From Acetobacteraceae bacterium (lineage in GTDB: Bacteria > Pseudomonadota > Alphaproteobacteria > Acetobacterales > Acetobacteraceae), in assembly GCA_030041375.1 (NCBI GenBank), contig JASHOA010000062.1, forward strand, positions 1 to 43,049: DNA of 43,049 bases, in the 5' to 3' direction. A model generated the notes under the pieces. The model was not told the origin of the DNA and searched no databases. It worked only from the letters and a program-made list of their open reading frames with translations. Numbering within the stretch: the first letter of the stretch is position 1; every line of letters begins with the position of its first letter. Both the position numbers and the translations under genes were made by a program. Of the stretch, positions 17,653-26,425 are shown one piece after another.

Positions 17653-20600
17653 ATGGCATCTCTGATCGGCTTCCTCGGCTCGCGGTGGTTCCTCTCCGCA
17701 CTCGGGGCGCTGCTGCTCGCGGTCCTGGTCTGGTTCTTCGGCCCGCTGGCGCCGCCCCTGGAGCCGGCGCTGGTGCGGGCGGTGATCATCCTGCTGATCA
17801 TCCTCGTCTGGCTCATTGCCAATCTCTGGATCGACCATCGGCGGCGGCAGCGGGATGCCTCGCTCGCGAAAGGGGTCACGGCGGAAGGCCAGGTCGATCC
17901 GGAGCTCGCCGCAACCGCCGAGGAAGTCGCCGCCGTCAAGGAAAAACTGGCCAACGCACTCGGGCTTTTACGGAAGGCGGCAGGACGGCGCGGCTATCTC
18001 TACGAACAGCCGTGGTACGTGATCATCGGTCCGCCCGGGGCCGGCAAGACGACGGCACTGCTGAATTCGGGGCTGAAATTCCCCCTCGCCGCCGACATGG
18101 GCGAAGGAGCGCTCGGCGGAGTGGGCGGAACGCGGCTGTGCGAGTGGTGGTTCACCGAGCAGGCGGTACTGATCGACACCGCCGGGCGCTACACCACGCA
18201 GGACTCCGCCGCCGCGGTTGACCGGGCCGGTTGGGAATCGTTCCTCGATCTCCTCAAGCGAACACGCACACGCCAGCCGCTGAACGGGGTGATGGTGGCG
18301 ATCTCCGTCACCGATATCGCCGGCCCGGAGCCGGAGCGCCTCGCGCACGCGCGCGCGATCCGCAGGCGTGTCAAGGAGATTACGGAACGGCTCGGCGTCA
18401 AGGTACCGGTCTATGCGCTCTTCACCAAGGCCGATCTCCTGGCCGGTTTCACCGAGTTCTTCGACGATCTCGACCGCGAGAAGCGGGCGCAGGTCTGGGG
18501 CACGACCTTCCCCGTCGGAGCGGCAGGCACCGGCGGCGTGGCGGCACGCTTCAAGGAAGCGTTCGGCGGGCTGATGGAACGGCTGAACGGACGCCTCTTC
18601 GAACGCCTGCAAGCCGAGCGCAGCCCCGACCGCCGCGCGCTGATCGCCGGCTTCCCGGCGCAGATGGCGAGCCTCGGCGAGCCGATCGAGGGTTTCCTCG
18701 AGGCCGCCTTCGGTGGCTCCCGGCTCGATCCGGCCCCCTTCCTGCGCGGCGTCTATTTCACCTCCGGCACCCAGGAGGGAACCCCGATCGATCGCCTGAC
18801 CGCCTCTCTCGCCCGCGCCTTCGGGGTCGATCAGAAGCGGGCGCCAAGCCTCAAGCCGGAGCACGGGCGGAGCTATTTCCTCGGCCGCTTGCTCCGCGAT
18901 GTGATCTTCGGCGAGGCAATGCTGGGCGTGGCCGACCCGGCGACCCGGCGCCGGCTGGCCCTGCTCAGGGGCGGCGCTTTCGCGGCGGTTGCGATCGTCG
19001 TCATCGTGCTCGCAGCCCTGTTCGTCTCCAGCCGCTCGGCAAACCAGGCGGCGATCGCGAAGAGCAATGCCGCGATCGCCGCCTACCAGCAGGCAGCGGC
19101 GAAGCAGAAGCTCGATCCGGTCGCGGATTCGGATCTGCCTGCCATCGCGCCCCTGCTCGATCAGGCGCGCGCCCTGCCGTTCGGCTATGCCGCCCAGATG
19201 GCGGCGCACGGCACGCCGGCGGTCGGCGGGTTCGGGCTTTCCCAAAGCGACAAGCTGGCGGCGGCGGCAGACCTCGTCTATCGCCACGCACTGGAGCGCA
19301 TCCTGCTGCCGCGGCTGCTCTATCGGCTCGAGACGGAAATGCGCGGCAGCCTGGACCGGCCCGACTTCCTCTACCAGGCGACCCGCGTCTATCTGATGCT
19401 GGGCAACCAGGGACCGCTCGATCCGGCGCTGGTGCACGCCTGGATGGCGCTCGACTGGGAGAGCCAATATCCCGGCCCGTCGCTGGCGCCGGTGCGCGCC
19501 GATCTCCTCACCCATCTCGATGCCTTGCTGGCAGGCCCGCTGCCAACCATCCCGCTCGACGGGCCGCTGGTCGCAGCGGCGCGGATCGCCTTCTCGAAGG
19601 TGCCGCTGGCCGAACGGGTCTATTCGCGGATCCGCCCCTCGGCCGCGGCCGCCGCGGTGCCTGAATGGACCCCGGCCGAGGCCCTGGGCCCGGCGGGGCA
19701 GCTTCTGTTCCGCCGCAGTTCCGGCCAACCGCTGACCGAGGGGATCCCGGGCTTCTTCACCAAGACCGGCTTCCACTCCGTGCTGCTGCCGGCACTCGGC
19801 AATGTCGCGAAAGAGGTAGCGAGCGAAAGCTGGGTGCTCGGCAAGAACGAAACGATCGATCCCGCGAGCCCGGAGATGCAATCGCTGGAGGCGGACGTGA
19901 TCCGCCTCTACGAAGCCGACTTCGAGCGGGCCTGGGATGCCATGCTCGCCGATCTCGAACTTTCACCGACGGCGTTTGCGAGTATCTCGCAGGCCGTGAC
20001 GACGCTGAGCCTGCTGTCCTCGCCGCAATCGCCGATGCTGGCATTGCTCAAGAGCATCGCTGCCAACCTCGATCTGCCGGCCGCCGCGGCGCCGGCCGCG
20101 GGTGCTGCAACCGGGCCCGCGGCGGCGGCAGAAGCAGCGGCGAAGAAGAAGACGGGTGCGCTCGGCCGGGGAGCGGCGCAGTTGCAGGGTCTGTTCGCCG
20201 CGCCGCCCGGCCAGCAGGCTGCTCCGCTGGGAACCGAGGTCGCCCAACACTACAAGCCGGTTCTCGACTACGTGGGCAATGGGGCCGCCGCACCGGTGGG
20301 GGCGACACTCCAGCTCCTCGGCCAGGTGCAGCAGCAGCTTGCCTCGCTCTCGCAGGTGCCGGCCGCCGGCGGCCCGCCGGCGGCGCTGGCCGGAGGCGAC
20401 CCGGAGCAACTGGTCCTGGCGGAGGCGGCGCGCGACCCGGAACCCGTCTCGCGCTGGCTGAGCACGATGGTCACCTCGGCCAACGTGCTGCGCGGCAAAG
20501 CGAGCGGGCAGCAGGTGAAGGCTGGGTTCAACGGTCCGGGCGGCCCCGGCCAGTTCTGCCAGGCGGCGGTGAACGGGCGCTATCCGTTCTTTCCCAGCTC

Positions 20601-21219
20601 CACCGAGGATGTTCCGCTGGCCGATTTCGGCCGCCTGTTCGCGCCCGGAGGCCTGCTCGACAGCTTCTTCAACGCGCAGGTGCTGCCCTATGTCGATACC
20701 GCCTCGGCCACCTGGGAGCCCAAGGCGCTGAATGGCGTTGCCCCTCCCTTCTCGGCCGGTGACATTGCCGAATTCCAGCGCGCCTCGGTGATCCGCAACC
20801 TGTTCTTCGCCGCCGGGGGAACGCAACCCTCCGTGAGCTTCACGATCACCCCGGTGTCGCTCGACGACAAGACCCAGCAGGCGACGCTGTCGCTCGGTGC
20901 GACCACGGTCTCCTATGCGCACGGCCCGCCGCAGCCGACCGCGGTGACATGGCCGGGTCCGAGCGGGATGGACCGGGTGCGGCTGGCCTTCGATCCGCCG
21001 CCGGCGGGGGGCACGGGCGTCATGGAGGCAACCGGACCGTGGGCACTGTTCCGGCTGTTCGGGCAGGGCATCCTGCGCCAGGAGGGCGCCCCGGAAATCT
21101 TCGACCTGACCTTCCAGCTCGGCGGGCAAAGCGTGCAATACGCGATCCGCGCCGCCTCGGTGTTCAACCCGTTCTCGCCCGGTGTGTTGCAGGCGTTCCG
21201 GTGTCCCGGCGTGCAATAG
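17653..21219 (+). CDS. tssM: Type VI secretion membrane subunit TssM (IcmF/VasK)
   Basis: A 1188-residue inner-membrane core subunit. Two transmembrane helices near residues 12-30 and 41-60 flank a short loop. A cytoplasmic GTPase-like domain follows with an intact Walker A loop GPPGAGKT at residues 126-133 and IDTAGRYTTQ as the Walker B/switch region. A third helix near 440-455 (AAVAIVVIVLAALFVSS) leads to the large periplasmic IcmF region, which ends in an RLFGQGILRQ and FNPFSPGVLQAFRCP tail. TssM spans the envelope and contracts the membrane complex during firing. An Ala-rich, low-complexity stretch lies near residues 810-850. It starts 10 bp after tssL and overlaps the likely tagF start. 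Confidence 0.96.
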   Translation: MASLIGFLGSRWFLSALGALLLAVLVWFFGPLAPPLEPALVRAVIILLIILVWLIANLWIDHRRRQRDASLAKGVTAEGQVDPELAATAEEVAAVKEKLANALGLLRKAAGRRGYLYEQPWYVIIGPPGAGKTTALLNSGLKFPLAADMGEGALGGVGGTRLCEWWFTEQAVLIDTAGRYTTQDSAAAVDRAGWESFLDLLKRTRTRQPLNGVMVAISVTDIAGPEPERLAHARAIRRRVKEITERLGVKVPVYALFTKADLLAGFTEFFDDLDREKRAQVWGTTFPVGAAGTGGVAARFKEAFGGLMERLNGRLFERLQAERSPDRRALIAGFPAQMASLGEPIEGFLEAAFGGSRLDPAPFLRGVYFTSGTQEGTPIDRLTASLARAFGVDQKRAPSLKPEHGRSYFLGRLLRDVIFGEAMLGVADPATRRRLALLRGGAFAAVAIVVIVLAALFVSSRSANQAAIAKSNAAIAAYQQAAAKQKLDPVADSDLPAIAPLLDQARALPFGYAAQMAAHGTPAVGGFGLSQSDKLAAAADLVYRHALERILLPRLLYRLETEMRGSLDRPDFLYQATRVYLMLGNQGPLDPALVHAWMALDWESQYPGPSLAPVRADLLTHLDALLAGPLPTIPLDGPLVAAARIAFSKVPLAERVYSRIRPSAAAAAVPEWTPAEALGPAGQLLFRRSSGQPLTEGIPGFFTKTGFHSVLLPALGNVAKEVASESWVLGKNETIDPASPEMQSLEADVIRLYEADFERAWDAMLADLELSPTAFASISQAVTTLSLLSSPQSPMLALLKSIAANLDLPAAAAPAAGAATGPAAAAEAAAKKKTGALGRGAAQLQGLFAAPPGQQAAPLGTEVAQHYKPVLDYVGNGAAAPVGATLQLLGQVQQQLASLSQVPAAGGPPAALAGGDPEQLVLAEAARDPEPVSRWLSTMVTSANVLRGKASGQQVKAGFNGPGGPGQFCQAAVNGRYPFFPSSTEDVPLADFGRLFAPGGLLDSFFNAQVLPYVDTASATWEPKALNGVAPPFSAGDIAEFQRASVIRNLFFAAGGTQPSVSFTITPVSLDDKTQQATLSLGATTVSYAHGPPQPTAVTWPGPSGMDRVRLAFDPPPAGGTGVMEATGPWALFRLFGQGILRQEGAPEIFDLTFQLGGQSVQYAIRAASVFNPFSPGVLQAFRCPGVQ

Positions 21220-21842
21220 CCCTGGCTGAGCCGGACGTGGCGCAGTGCGGGTTTTACGGCAAGCTGCCGGCCCGCGGGGATTTCGTGCGATGCGGGCTCA
21301 CTGCTTCCTTCGTCGCCGCCTGGGACGAGTGGGCCCAGGCCATGTTGGCGGGCAGCCGGAAGGTCATGGGCGAAGCCTGGATTCCGGCTTGGCTCGAGGC
21401 ACCGGTCTGGAGGTTTGCGCTGCCGGGCGGGCTGTGCGGGCCTGAGACAGCGGCAGGGCTGTTCATGCCGAGCGTGGATCGGGTGGGGCGATATTTCCCG
21501 CTCTGCTTTACCTGCCTGGAACCCGGGATGATGGCGAGCGCCGCCGCGGAGAAGGCGGCGGCCTGGCTGGCCGGGGCAGAGGCGGCAGGACGAGCCGCGC
21601 TGGCCGAAGATCTGACCCCCGAGGCGATGGCCGCCCGCATCACGCTCCCGCCGGACGCAGCCGCGAGTGGCGACGCACTTCTGCCCCCGGTTCAGCCGGC
21701 TGACTCCGGGCTCTGGTGGACGGCGGGTTCGCCGCGCGTCCCGCCATCCGCCTTCGCGCTCCCGGTCTTGCCGGATAGAGAGCGATTCGTCGCCATGCTG
21801 GATGCCGGGTTCATACCGGCCGGTTCCGGAGTGACGGGATGA
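21201..21842 (+). CDS. tagF: Type VI secretion-associated protein TagF (ImpM)
   Basis: A 213-residue protein with the TagF/ImpM core: CGFYGKLPARGDFVRCGL, then WDEWAQAMLAGSR and PSVDRVGRYFPLCFT. In Pseudomonas and Agrobacterium TagF represses type VI activity, acting on Fha after translation. The start is uncertain: GTG at 21201 would overlap tssM by 19 bp, while GTG at 21237 would give 201 residues and a start closer to the conserved block; neither has a strong ribosome binding site. The stop overlaps the phosphatase ATG (ATGA). Confidence 0.88.
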   Translation: MSRRAIALAEPDVAQCGFYGKLPARGDFVRCGLTASFVAAWDEWAQAMLAGSRKVMGEAWIPAWLEAPVWRFALPGGLCGPETAAGLFMPSVDRVGRYFPLCFTCLEPGMMASAAAEKAAAWLAGAEAAGRAALAEDLTPEAMAARITLPPDAAASGDALLPPVQPADSGLWWTAGSPRVPPSAFALPVLPDRERFVAMLDAGFIPAGSGVTG

Positions 21843-22573
21843 CCCGGCGCCACTTCCACTCCTGGGCAGCGACGCATCCAGGGGCGCGGCGAACTCACAA
21901 CGAGGATAGTTTCGTCGATCGTCCTGAACTCGGGTTGTGGGCGGTGGCGGATGGCGCCGGCGGCCACGAGGCGGGCGAAGTCGCGGCGGTGATGATTGCC
22001 GAGGCACTGTCGCAAATCCCGGCCGGCCTGCCGGCGGGGGCGTTGTTGTCCGAGGTGAGAAGCCGGATCGCCGGAGCGCACCGTGATCTGCGCGCCGAGG
22101 CAACACGGCGCGGGCCGCGCGCGATCATCGCGGCGACCGTGGTGGTACTGCTTGCCCGCGACGATCACTTCGCCTGCCTCTGGGCCGGCGATGCGCGCGC
22201 CTATCTGCTGCGGGGAGGAATTCTTTCGCAGATCACGCACGACCACAGCTTGGTGCAGGAGCTGGTCGATACCGGGGCGATTACCGCCGCGGAAGCCGAA
22301 CATCATCCGCGCGCCAATGTGGTGACACGCGCCGTCGGCGCCGATCCCGAGGAACTCGAGCTCGACAAGTCGACCGGGATTTTGCAGATCGGGGATCGTC
22401 TCCTGTTGTGCAGTGATGGCGTTTCCAAATGCCTGGCGGAGCAGGAGATCAGGACCCTGCTGGGCGCCCCGGAGGGCGTGCCGCCGACCGAGCTTCTGCT
22501 GGCGGCGGCACTGGCCCACGAGGCCTCCGACAATATTACAGCCATCGCCGTCGAGGTGCTGGCGGAGCAGTAA
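21839..22573 (+). CDS. pppA: PP2C-type serine/threonine phosphatase of the type VI cluster (PppA/Stp1-like)
   Basis: A 244-residue PP2C/PPM metal-dependent phosphatase. Metal-binding motifs are present: RTHNEDSF, DGAGGHEAGE (the usual DGMGGH with Ala for Met), LWAGDARAYLLRGG, LLLCSDGVS and SDNITAIAV near the C terminus. In type VI systems PppA removes phosphate from Fha or TssL placed by the kinase PpkA and switches secretion off. Translational coupling to tagF supports this role. However, no PpkA kinase and no FHA protein is encoded in this window, so the substrate here is open. Confidence 0.9.
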   Translation: MTRRHFHSWAATHPGARRTHNEDSFVDRPELGLWAVADGAGGHEAGEVAAVMIAEALSQIPAGLPAGALLSEVRSRIAGAHRDLRAEATRRGPRAIIAATVVVLLARDDHFACLWAGDARAYLLRGGILSQITHDHSLVQELVDTGAITAAEAEHHPRANVVTRAVGADPEELELDKSTGILQIGDRLLLCSDGVSKCLAEQEIRTLLGAPEGVPPTELLLAAALAHEASDNITAIAVEVLAEQ

Positions 22574-22710
22574 GCCGCCCGGCGCCGTGCAGATCGTTGC
22601 GATCGTGACCCGATGGCGCCGCTCGCGGCGCTGCCCGCCGGGCATCAGCAGCCTTCCCGGGGCTGGCAGGCAAGGCTATCATCCCGCTGGCGGAAAGGGA
22701 GCTAAAGAAA

Positions 22711-24306
22711 ATGCTGACACGTCGCACGCTTCTCGCATCCTCTGCGGCGATCGCCGCGGCACCGCTGGCCGGGGAGGCGGCAATCGCCGCCACGCCGAAG
22801 AACGTGGTGGTGATGGCCAAGGAGATCGATGACATCATCTCGTTCGATCCCGCCCAGTCCTACGAATTCTCGGATACCGAGGTGGATGCCAACGTCTATC
22901 GCAAGCTGGTCTCACCCGATCTCAAGGACTTGAGCAAGATCGGGCCCGATCTCGCGACCCGCTGGGAGGTCTCCGACGAGGGCAGGACCTTCACCTTCCA
23001 TCTGACAGAGGATGCCTATTTCCCTTCGGGCAAGCCGGTCACCGCGGCGGATGCAGAGTTCTCGCTGCGCCGCGTCGTCACCCTCAACCTGACACCCGGG
23101 TTCATCGTCACCCAGTTCGGCTTCACCAAGGACAACGTGGAAAAGCTGATCCGGGCTACGGATCCGCACACTCTTGTCGTGCAGTTGCCGAAGATCGCAG
23201 CGACGAGCTTCGTACTCTACTGCCTGTCGGCCAATGTCGGTGCCATCGTCGAGAAGGAGACCGCGCTCGCGCACCAGGAGAAGGGCGACCTCGGCAACCA
23301 TTGGTTGACCAGCCACTCCGCCGGGGCCGGGCCGTACCAGCTCACTTCGTGGTCGGCCAACGACCACGTGATCATTGACGTCAATCCGCACTCGGGCATT
23401 CCGGTGGCGACCAAGCGCATCTTCATTCGCCACATCAAAGATCCGGCAACCCAGCTTCTCATGCTGCGCCGGGGCGATGCCGACATCGCGCGCGATCTCA
23501 CCACCGACCTTTTGAAGACTGCCTCGACCGACCCCAACCTGTACCGGATCACCACACCATCGACGGACCAGTTGTACCTGGCCGGCAACCAGGCCTACGC
23601 CCCGCTCAAAAAGACCGCCGTCCTGCAGGCGATCAAGTGGGCGATCGATTATGCGGGAATCCAGAAAAACATCACCCCCGACAACTACATCGTGAACCAG
23701 GCCTTCGAGCCGACGATGATCTTGGGCGCGGTCGACGAAACCCCGTTCCAGAAGGACCCGGCGAAGGCCAGGTCGCTCCTGGCCGCGGCCGGCTACGCGA
23801 ACGGCTTCACCGCGACCCTCGATCATTTCTCCGACCATCCCTACACCGACATCGCCGAGGCCGTGCAGGCCGATCTTGGGGCGATCGGCATCAAGGTCTC
23901 GCTGCTGCCTGGAACCCGCAAGCAGGTGTTCACCAAGATGCGGGCGCGCCAGCATCAGTTGATCATTTCCGAATGGTATCCTGATTATTTCGATCCCAAC
24001 TCGAATGCCCAGGCCTTCAATTCCAACCCCGACGATTCGGACAACAGCCCGCTCAAGATCATCGCTTGGCGCAACCATTTCTTCGACCCGAAGCTGACCG
24101 CCGAGGCAGATGCCGCGGCCCAGGAACTGGACACCGCCAAGCGGATCGAGATCTATCACAGCATGCAGCGGCGGGCCTGGGAGATTTCACCGATCGCCTT
24201 CATGCTGCAGGAGAATTCGATTGCCGTCGTCCGCAAGAACGTGACCGGCTTCGTGCTCGGCGCCCAGTCGGACTTCACGCGCTACGGCGGGATCAGCAAG
24301 GCGTGA
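22711..24306 (+). CDS. ABC transporter substrate-binding protein (peptide/nickel, SBP_bac_5)
   Basis: A 531-residue periplasmic binding protein of the DppA/OppA family. The N terminus LTRRTLLASSAAIAAAPLAGEAAIAA carries a twin-Arg-like signal with a probable signal-peptidase I site after AIA or ATA. The domain-I signature GPDLATRWEVSDEGRTFTFHL, the hinge GAGPYQLTSW and a late WYPDYFDPNS segment (a usual ligand-lid feature) are clear. Ligands in this family are di/oligopeptides, nickel chelates, glutathione or sugars; none can be chosen. GGGAG lies 10 bases before the ATG. It is the first gene of a five-gene importer operon placed inside the type VI cluster. Confidence 0.92.
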   Translation: MLTRRTLLASSAAIAAAPLAGEAAIAATPKNVVVMAKEIDDIISFDPAQSYEFSDTEVDANVYRKLVSPDLKDLSKIGPDLATRWEVSDEGRTFTFHLTEDAYFPSGKPVTAADAEFSLRRVVTLNLTPGFIVTQFGFTKDNVEKLIRATDPHTLVVQLPKIAATSFVLYCLSANVGAIVEKETALAHQEKGDLGNHWLTSHSAGAGPYQLTSWSANDHVIIDVNPHSGIPVATKRIFIRHIKDPATQLLMLRRGDADIARDLTTDLLKTASTDPNLYRITTPSTDQLYLAGNQAYAPLKKTAVLQAIKWAIDYAGIQKNITPDNYIVNQAFEPTMILGAVDETPFQKDPAKARSLLAAAGYANGFTATLDHFSDHPYTDIAEAVQADLGAIGIKVSLLPGTRKQVFTKMRARQHQLIISEWYPDYFDPNSNAQAFNSNPDDSDNSPLKIIAWRNHFFDPKLTAEADAAAQELDTAKRIEIYHSMQRRAWEISPIAFMLQENSIAVVRKNVTGFVLGAQSDFTRYGGISKA

Positions 24307-24355
24307 GCGATATCCGGGATCGCGAGGCCGAATCCCCCTCTCCCTCCGGGCCGGG

Positions 24356-24394
24356 CGCCTCACTCATTGAAGAAAGTCGATAATGAGTGAGGCG
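24356..24394 (+). promoter_or_regulatory. 13-bp stem hairpin after the binding-protein gene
   Basis: CGCCTCACTCATT (24356-24368) and AATGAGTGAGGCG (24382-24394) are exact reverse complements around a 13-base loop. No T run follows, so it is more likely an mRNA-stabilising structure than a terminator. Such hairpins often follow binding-protein genes, keeping that transcript segment more abundant than the permease part. Confidence 0.6.
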
Positions 24395-24454
24395 AGCAAT
24401 CGCCGCGGCGTGAAACCGCCACCAGAGCCAGGCGCTGGTGGTGGCTGGCAATGA
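24383..24454 (+). CDS. Possible 23-residue leader frame coupled to the permease gene
   Basis: An ATG at 24383 opens a short frame (MSEASNRRGVKPPPEPGAGG, then GWQ) that stops at 24452-24454, overlapping the permease ATG at 24451 in the ATGA manner used by the rest of this operon. A GAAGAAAG stretch upstream might serve as a ribosome binding site. The permease itself has no good ribosome binding site, which would suit coupled translation. It may also be a chance frame: it is very short, not a known family, and starts inside a hairpin arm. Confidence 0.25.
   Translation: MSEASNRRGVKPPPEPGAGGGWQ
24416..24444 (+). promoter_or_regulatory. Hairpin just before the permease start
   Basis: CCGCCACCAG (24416-24425) pairs with CTGGTGGTGG (24435-24444), ten pairs including one G-T, with a 9-base loop. 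It ends six bases before the permease ATG and would mask the only purine-rich stretch there. It could hold back translation of the permease unless ribosomes open it. Confidence 0.45.
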
Positions 24455-25488
24455 AACTTGGCGTCGGCAGGCGAGGGCTCAGCCGGCTCAGAACCCTCTC
24501 AGCCGGCGCCGCCAGTATTCCCATCACGCTGTTCGGGCTGATTCTCGTCACCTTCTTCATCGGGCGCGTGATGCCGATCGATCCCGTGATCGCGATCGCC
24601 GGCGATCACGCCCCACCTTCTGTGGTCGCGCATATCCGCACCGAACTCGGTCTCGACAAGCCGCTGCCGGTGCAGTTCCTGATCTATCTCAAACGGCTCG
24701 GCGAAGGGAATCTCGGCGATTCGGTGATGACGAGCCACTCCGTCACCTCCGATATCCTGCATTTCTTCCCGCGCACCTTCGAACTCGCCACCGCCGCGAT
24801 CATCCTCGCCATCCTGCTCGGCGTGCCGGCCGGGGTGCTGGCAGCGGCGCGGCCCGGATCGCGATTCGATCATTTCGTCAGGGTGGTGAGCCTCTCCGGC
24901 CAGTCGATCCCGGTGTTCGTGCTGGGACTCCTGTTCCTGCTCGTGCTCTATGTGAAGCTCGGCTGGCTGCCAGGCTCCGGCCAGATCGGCGTCGCTTATG
25001 AAGGGATGGATCCCGACCTCACCGGCATGGCCGTGGTGGACGCGGCGCTGGCCGGCGATTGGGGTGCATTCCAGAGTGCATGCGCGCACCTGGTGCAGCC
25101 GGCACTCGTGCTGGCGCTGTTCAGCCTCGCTTACATCACGCGCATGACGCGTGCCTACATGCTGGACGCGCTCGGTTCGGAATACATCATCACCGCGCGC
25201 GCCAAGGGCGTGCCGGAGCGGCTGGTACTGTGGCGGCACGCGTTCGGCAATATCGCCGTCGGCCTGGTGACGGTGCTGGCGCTGGCCTATGCGAGCCTGC
25301 TCGAAGGTGCGGTGCTGACCGAGACGGTATTCACTTGGCCGGGCCTCGGACTTTATCTGACGACTTCGCTCCTGAACGCCGACATGAACGCGGTGCTCGG
25401 GGCGACACTGGTGATCGGCTGCGTTTATGTCGGCCTCAATCTGCTCGCCGATCTCGCCTATCGGCTGCTCGATCCCCGTGTGAAATGA
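24451..25488 (+). CDS. ABC transporter permease, DppB type
   Basis: A 345-residue inner-membrane permease of the DppB/OppB family. About six hydrophobic helices are visible; the first is ASIPITLFGLILVTFFIGRVMPIDP. The coupling loop that meets the ATPase is EYIITARAKGVPERLVLWRHAFGNI, with the family's EAA-like pattern. It forms a heterodimeric channel with the DppC-type protein encoded next. Its stop overlaps the next ATG (ATGA). Upstream lie two hairpins and a possible leader frame, the largest gap in this operon (144 bp). Confidence 0.93.
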   Translation: MKLGVGRRGLSRLRTLSAGAASIPITLFGLILVTFFIGRVMPIDPVIAIAGDHAPPSVVAHIRTELGLDKPLPVQFLIYLKRLGEGNLGDSVMTSHSVTSDILHFFPRTFELATAAIILAILLGVPAGVLAAARPGSRFDHFVRVVSLSGQSIPVFVLGLLFLLVLYVKLGWLPGSGQIGVAYEGMDPDLTGMAVVDAALAGDWGAFQSACAHLVQPALVLALFSLAYITRMTRAYMLDALGSEYIITARAKGVPERLVLWRHAFGNIAVGLVTVLALAYASLLEGAVLTETVFTWPGLGLYLTTSLLNADMNAVLGATLVIGCVYVGLNLLADLAYRLLDPRVK

Positions 25489-26423
25489 ACGACGGATCGA
25501 AGCCGGTGGCGTTGAAAGCCGCCCGCGCGATCTCCTGGCGCGAGTGGCTGCTCTCGGACGCCCCGACGTCGCGGCGGCAGAGCGCCTGGGCGGAGTATTA
25601 TCGGGCCTGGCAGCGCCTCGCTGCCAACCGTCTGGCACTCGGCGGGCTGATCGTGGTGCTGGCGCTGGTGTTCGTCTCGCTCGCGGCACCCTGGATCGCG
25701 CCTTACAACCCTTATGCACAGAACCTCGCCAATCGGCTCGCTCTGCCCTCGGCGGCACACTGGCTCGGCACCGACGGGCTGGGGCGGGACCTTCTCTCGC
25801 GGCTCATCTATGGCGGGCGGGATACGCTCGGAATGGTGGTTGCCGTGGTGGCGCTGGTGGCGCCGTTCGGTCTCCTGATCGGCTGCATCGCCGGCTATCT
25901 CGGGGGTTTTGCCGATCGGGTGCTGATGCGGCTGACCGATATCTTCCTGGCCTTTCCAAGGCTGATCCTGGCACTCGCTTTCGTCGCCGCCTTGAAGCCC
26001 GGGATCGAGAGCGCAGTGATCGCGATTGCGCTGACTTCCTGGCCGCCCTATGCGCGGCTGGCGCGCGCCGACACGCTCACCGTGCGCAACGCCGATTTCA
26101 TCGCCGCCGTCAGGCTGACCGGCGCCAGCGATGCGCGCGTGATCCTCCGCCACATCGTTCCGCTGGCGGTCTCCAGTGTCATCGTCAGGGTCAGCCTGGA
26201 CATGGCGGGGATCATCCTGACCGCGGCCGGGCTTGGCTTTCTCGGCATGGGCGCGCAGCCACCGGCCGCGGAATGGGGCACGATGATCGCCACCTCCCGC
26301 GACTATCTTCTCCAGCAATGGTGGATTCCGACCGCACCGGGGGTTGCGATCTTCGTCGCCGCACTCGCCTTCAACCTGCTGGGCGACGGCCTGCGCGACG
26401 TGCTCGATCCGAAGGCACGCTGA
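25485..26423 (+). CDS. ABC transporter permease, DppC type
   Basis: A 312-residue permease of the DppC/OppC family. The N-terminal cytoplasmic region (about 45 residues) is followed by helix 1 (LALGGLIVVLALVFVSLAAPWIAP), the conserved HWLGTDGLGRDLLSRLIYGGR periplasmic/entry loop and the EAA coupling loop (NADFIAAVRLTGASDARVILRHIVP). The C-terminal PPAAEWGTMIATSRDYL is standard for DppC. The start ATG at 25485 overlaps the previous stop; a longer open frame upstream is only the shadow of the DppB-type gene. Confidence 0.94.
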   Translation: MNDGSKPVALKAARAISWREWLLSDAPTSRRQSAWAEYYRAWQRLAANRLALGGLIVVLALVFVSLAAPWIAPYNPYAQNLANRLALPSAAHWLGTDGLGRDLLSRLIYGGRDTLGMVVAVVALVAPFGLLIGCIAGYLGGFADRVLMRLTDIFLAFPRLILALAFVAALKPGIESAVIAIALTSWPPYARLARADTLTVRNADFIAAVRLTGASDARVILRHIVPLAVSSVIVRVSLDMAGIILTAAGLGFLGMGAQPPAAEWGTMIATSRDYLLQQWWIPTAPGVAIFVAALAFNLLGDGLRDVLDPKAR

Positions 26424-26425
26424 GC

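Noticed and set aside
17968-19881. A 637-codon minus-strand frame opposite tssM.
   Set aside because: The plus-strand tssM has Walker A, membrane helices and full length; the antisense frame has no recognisable domain.
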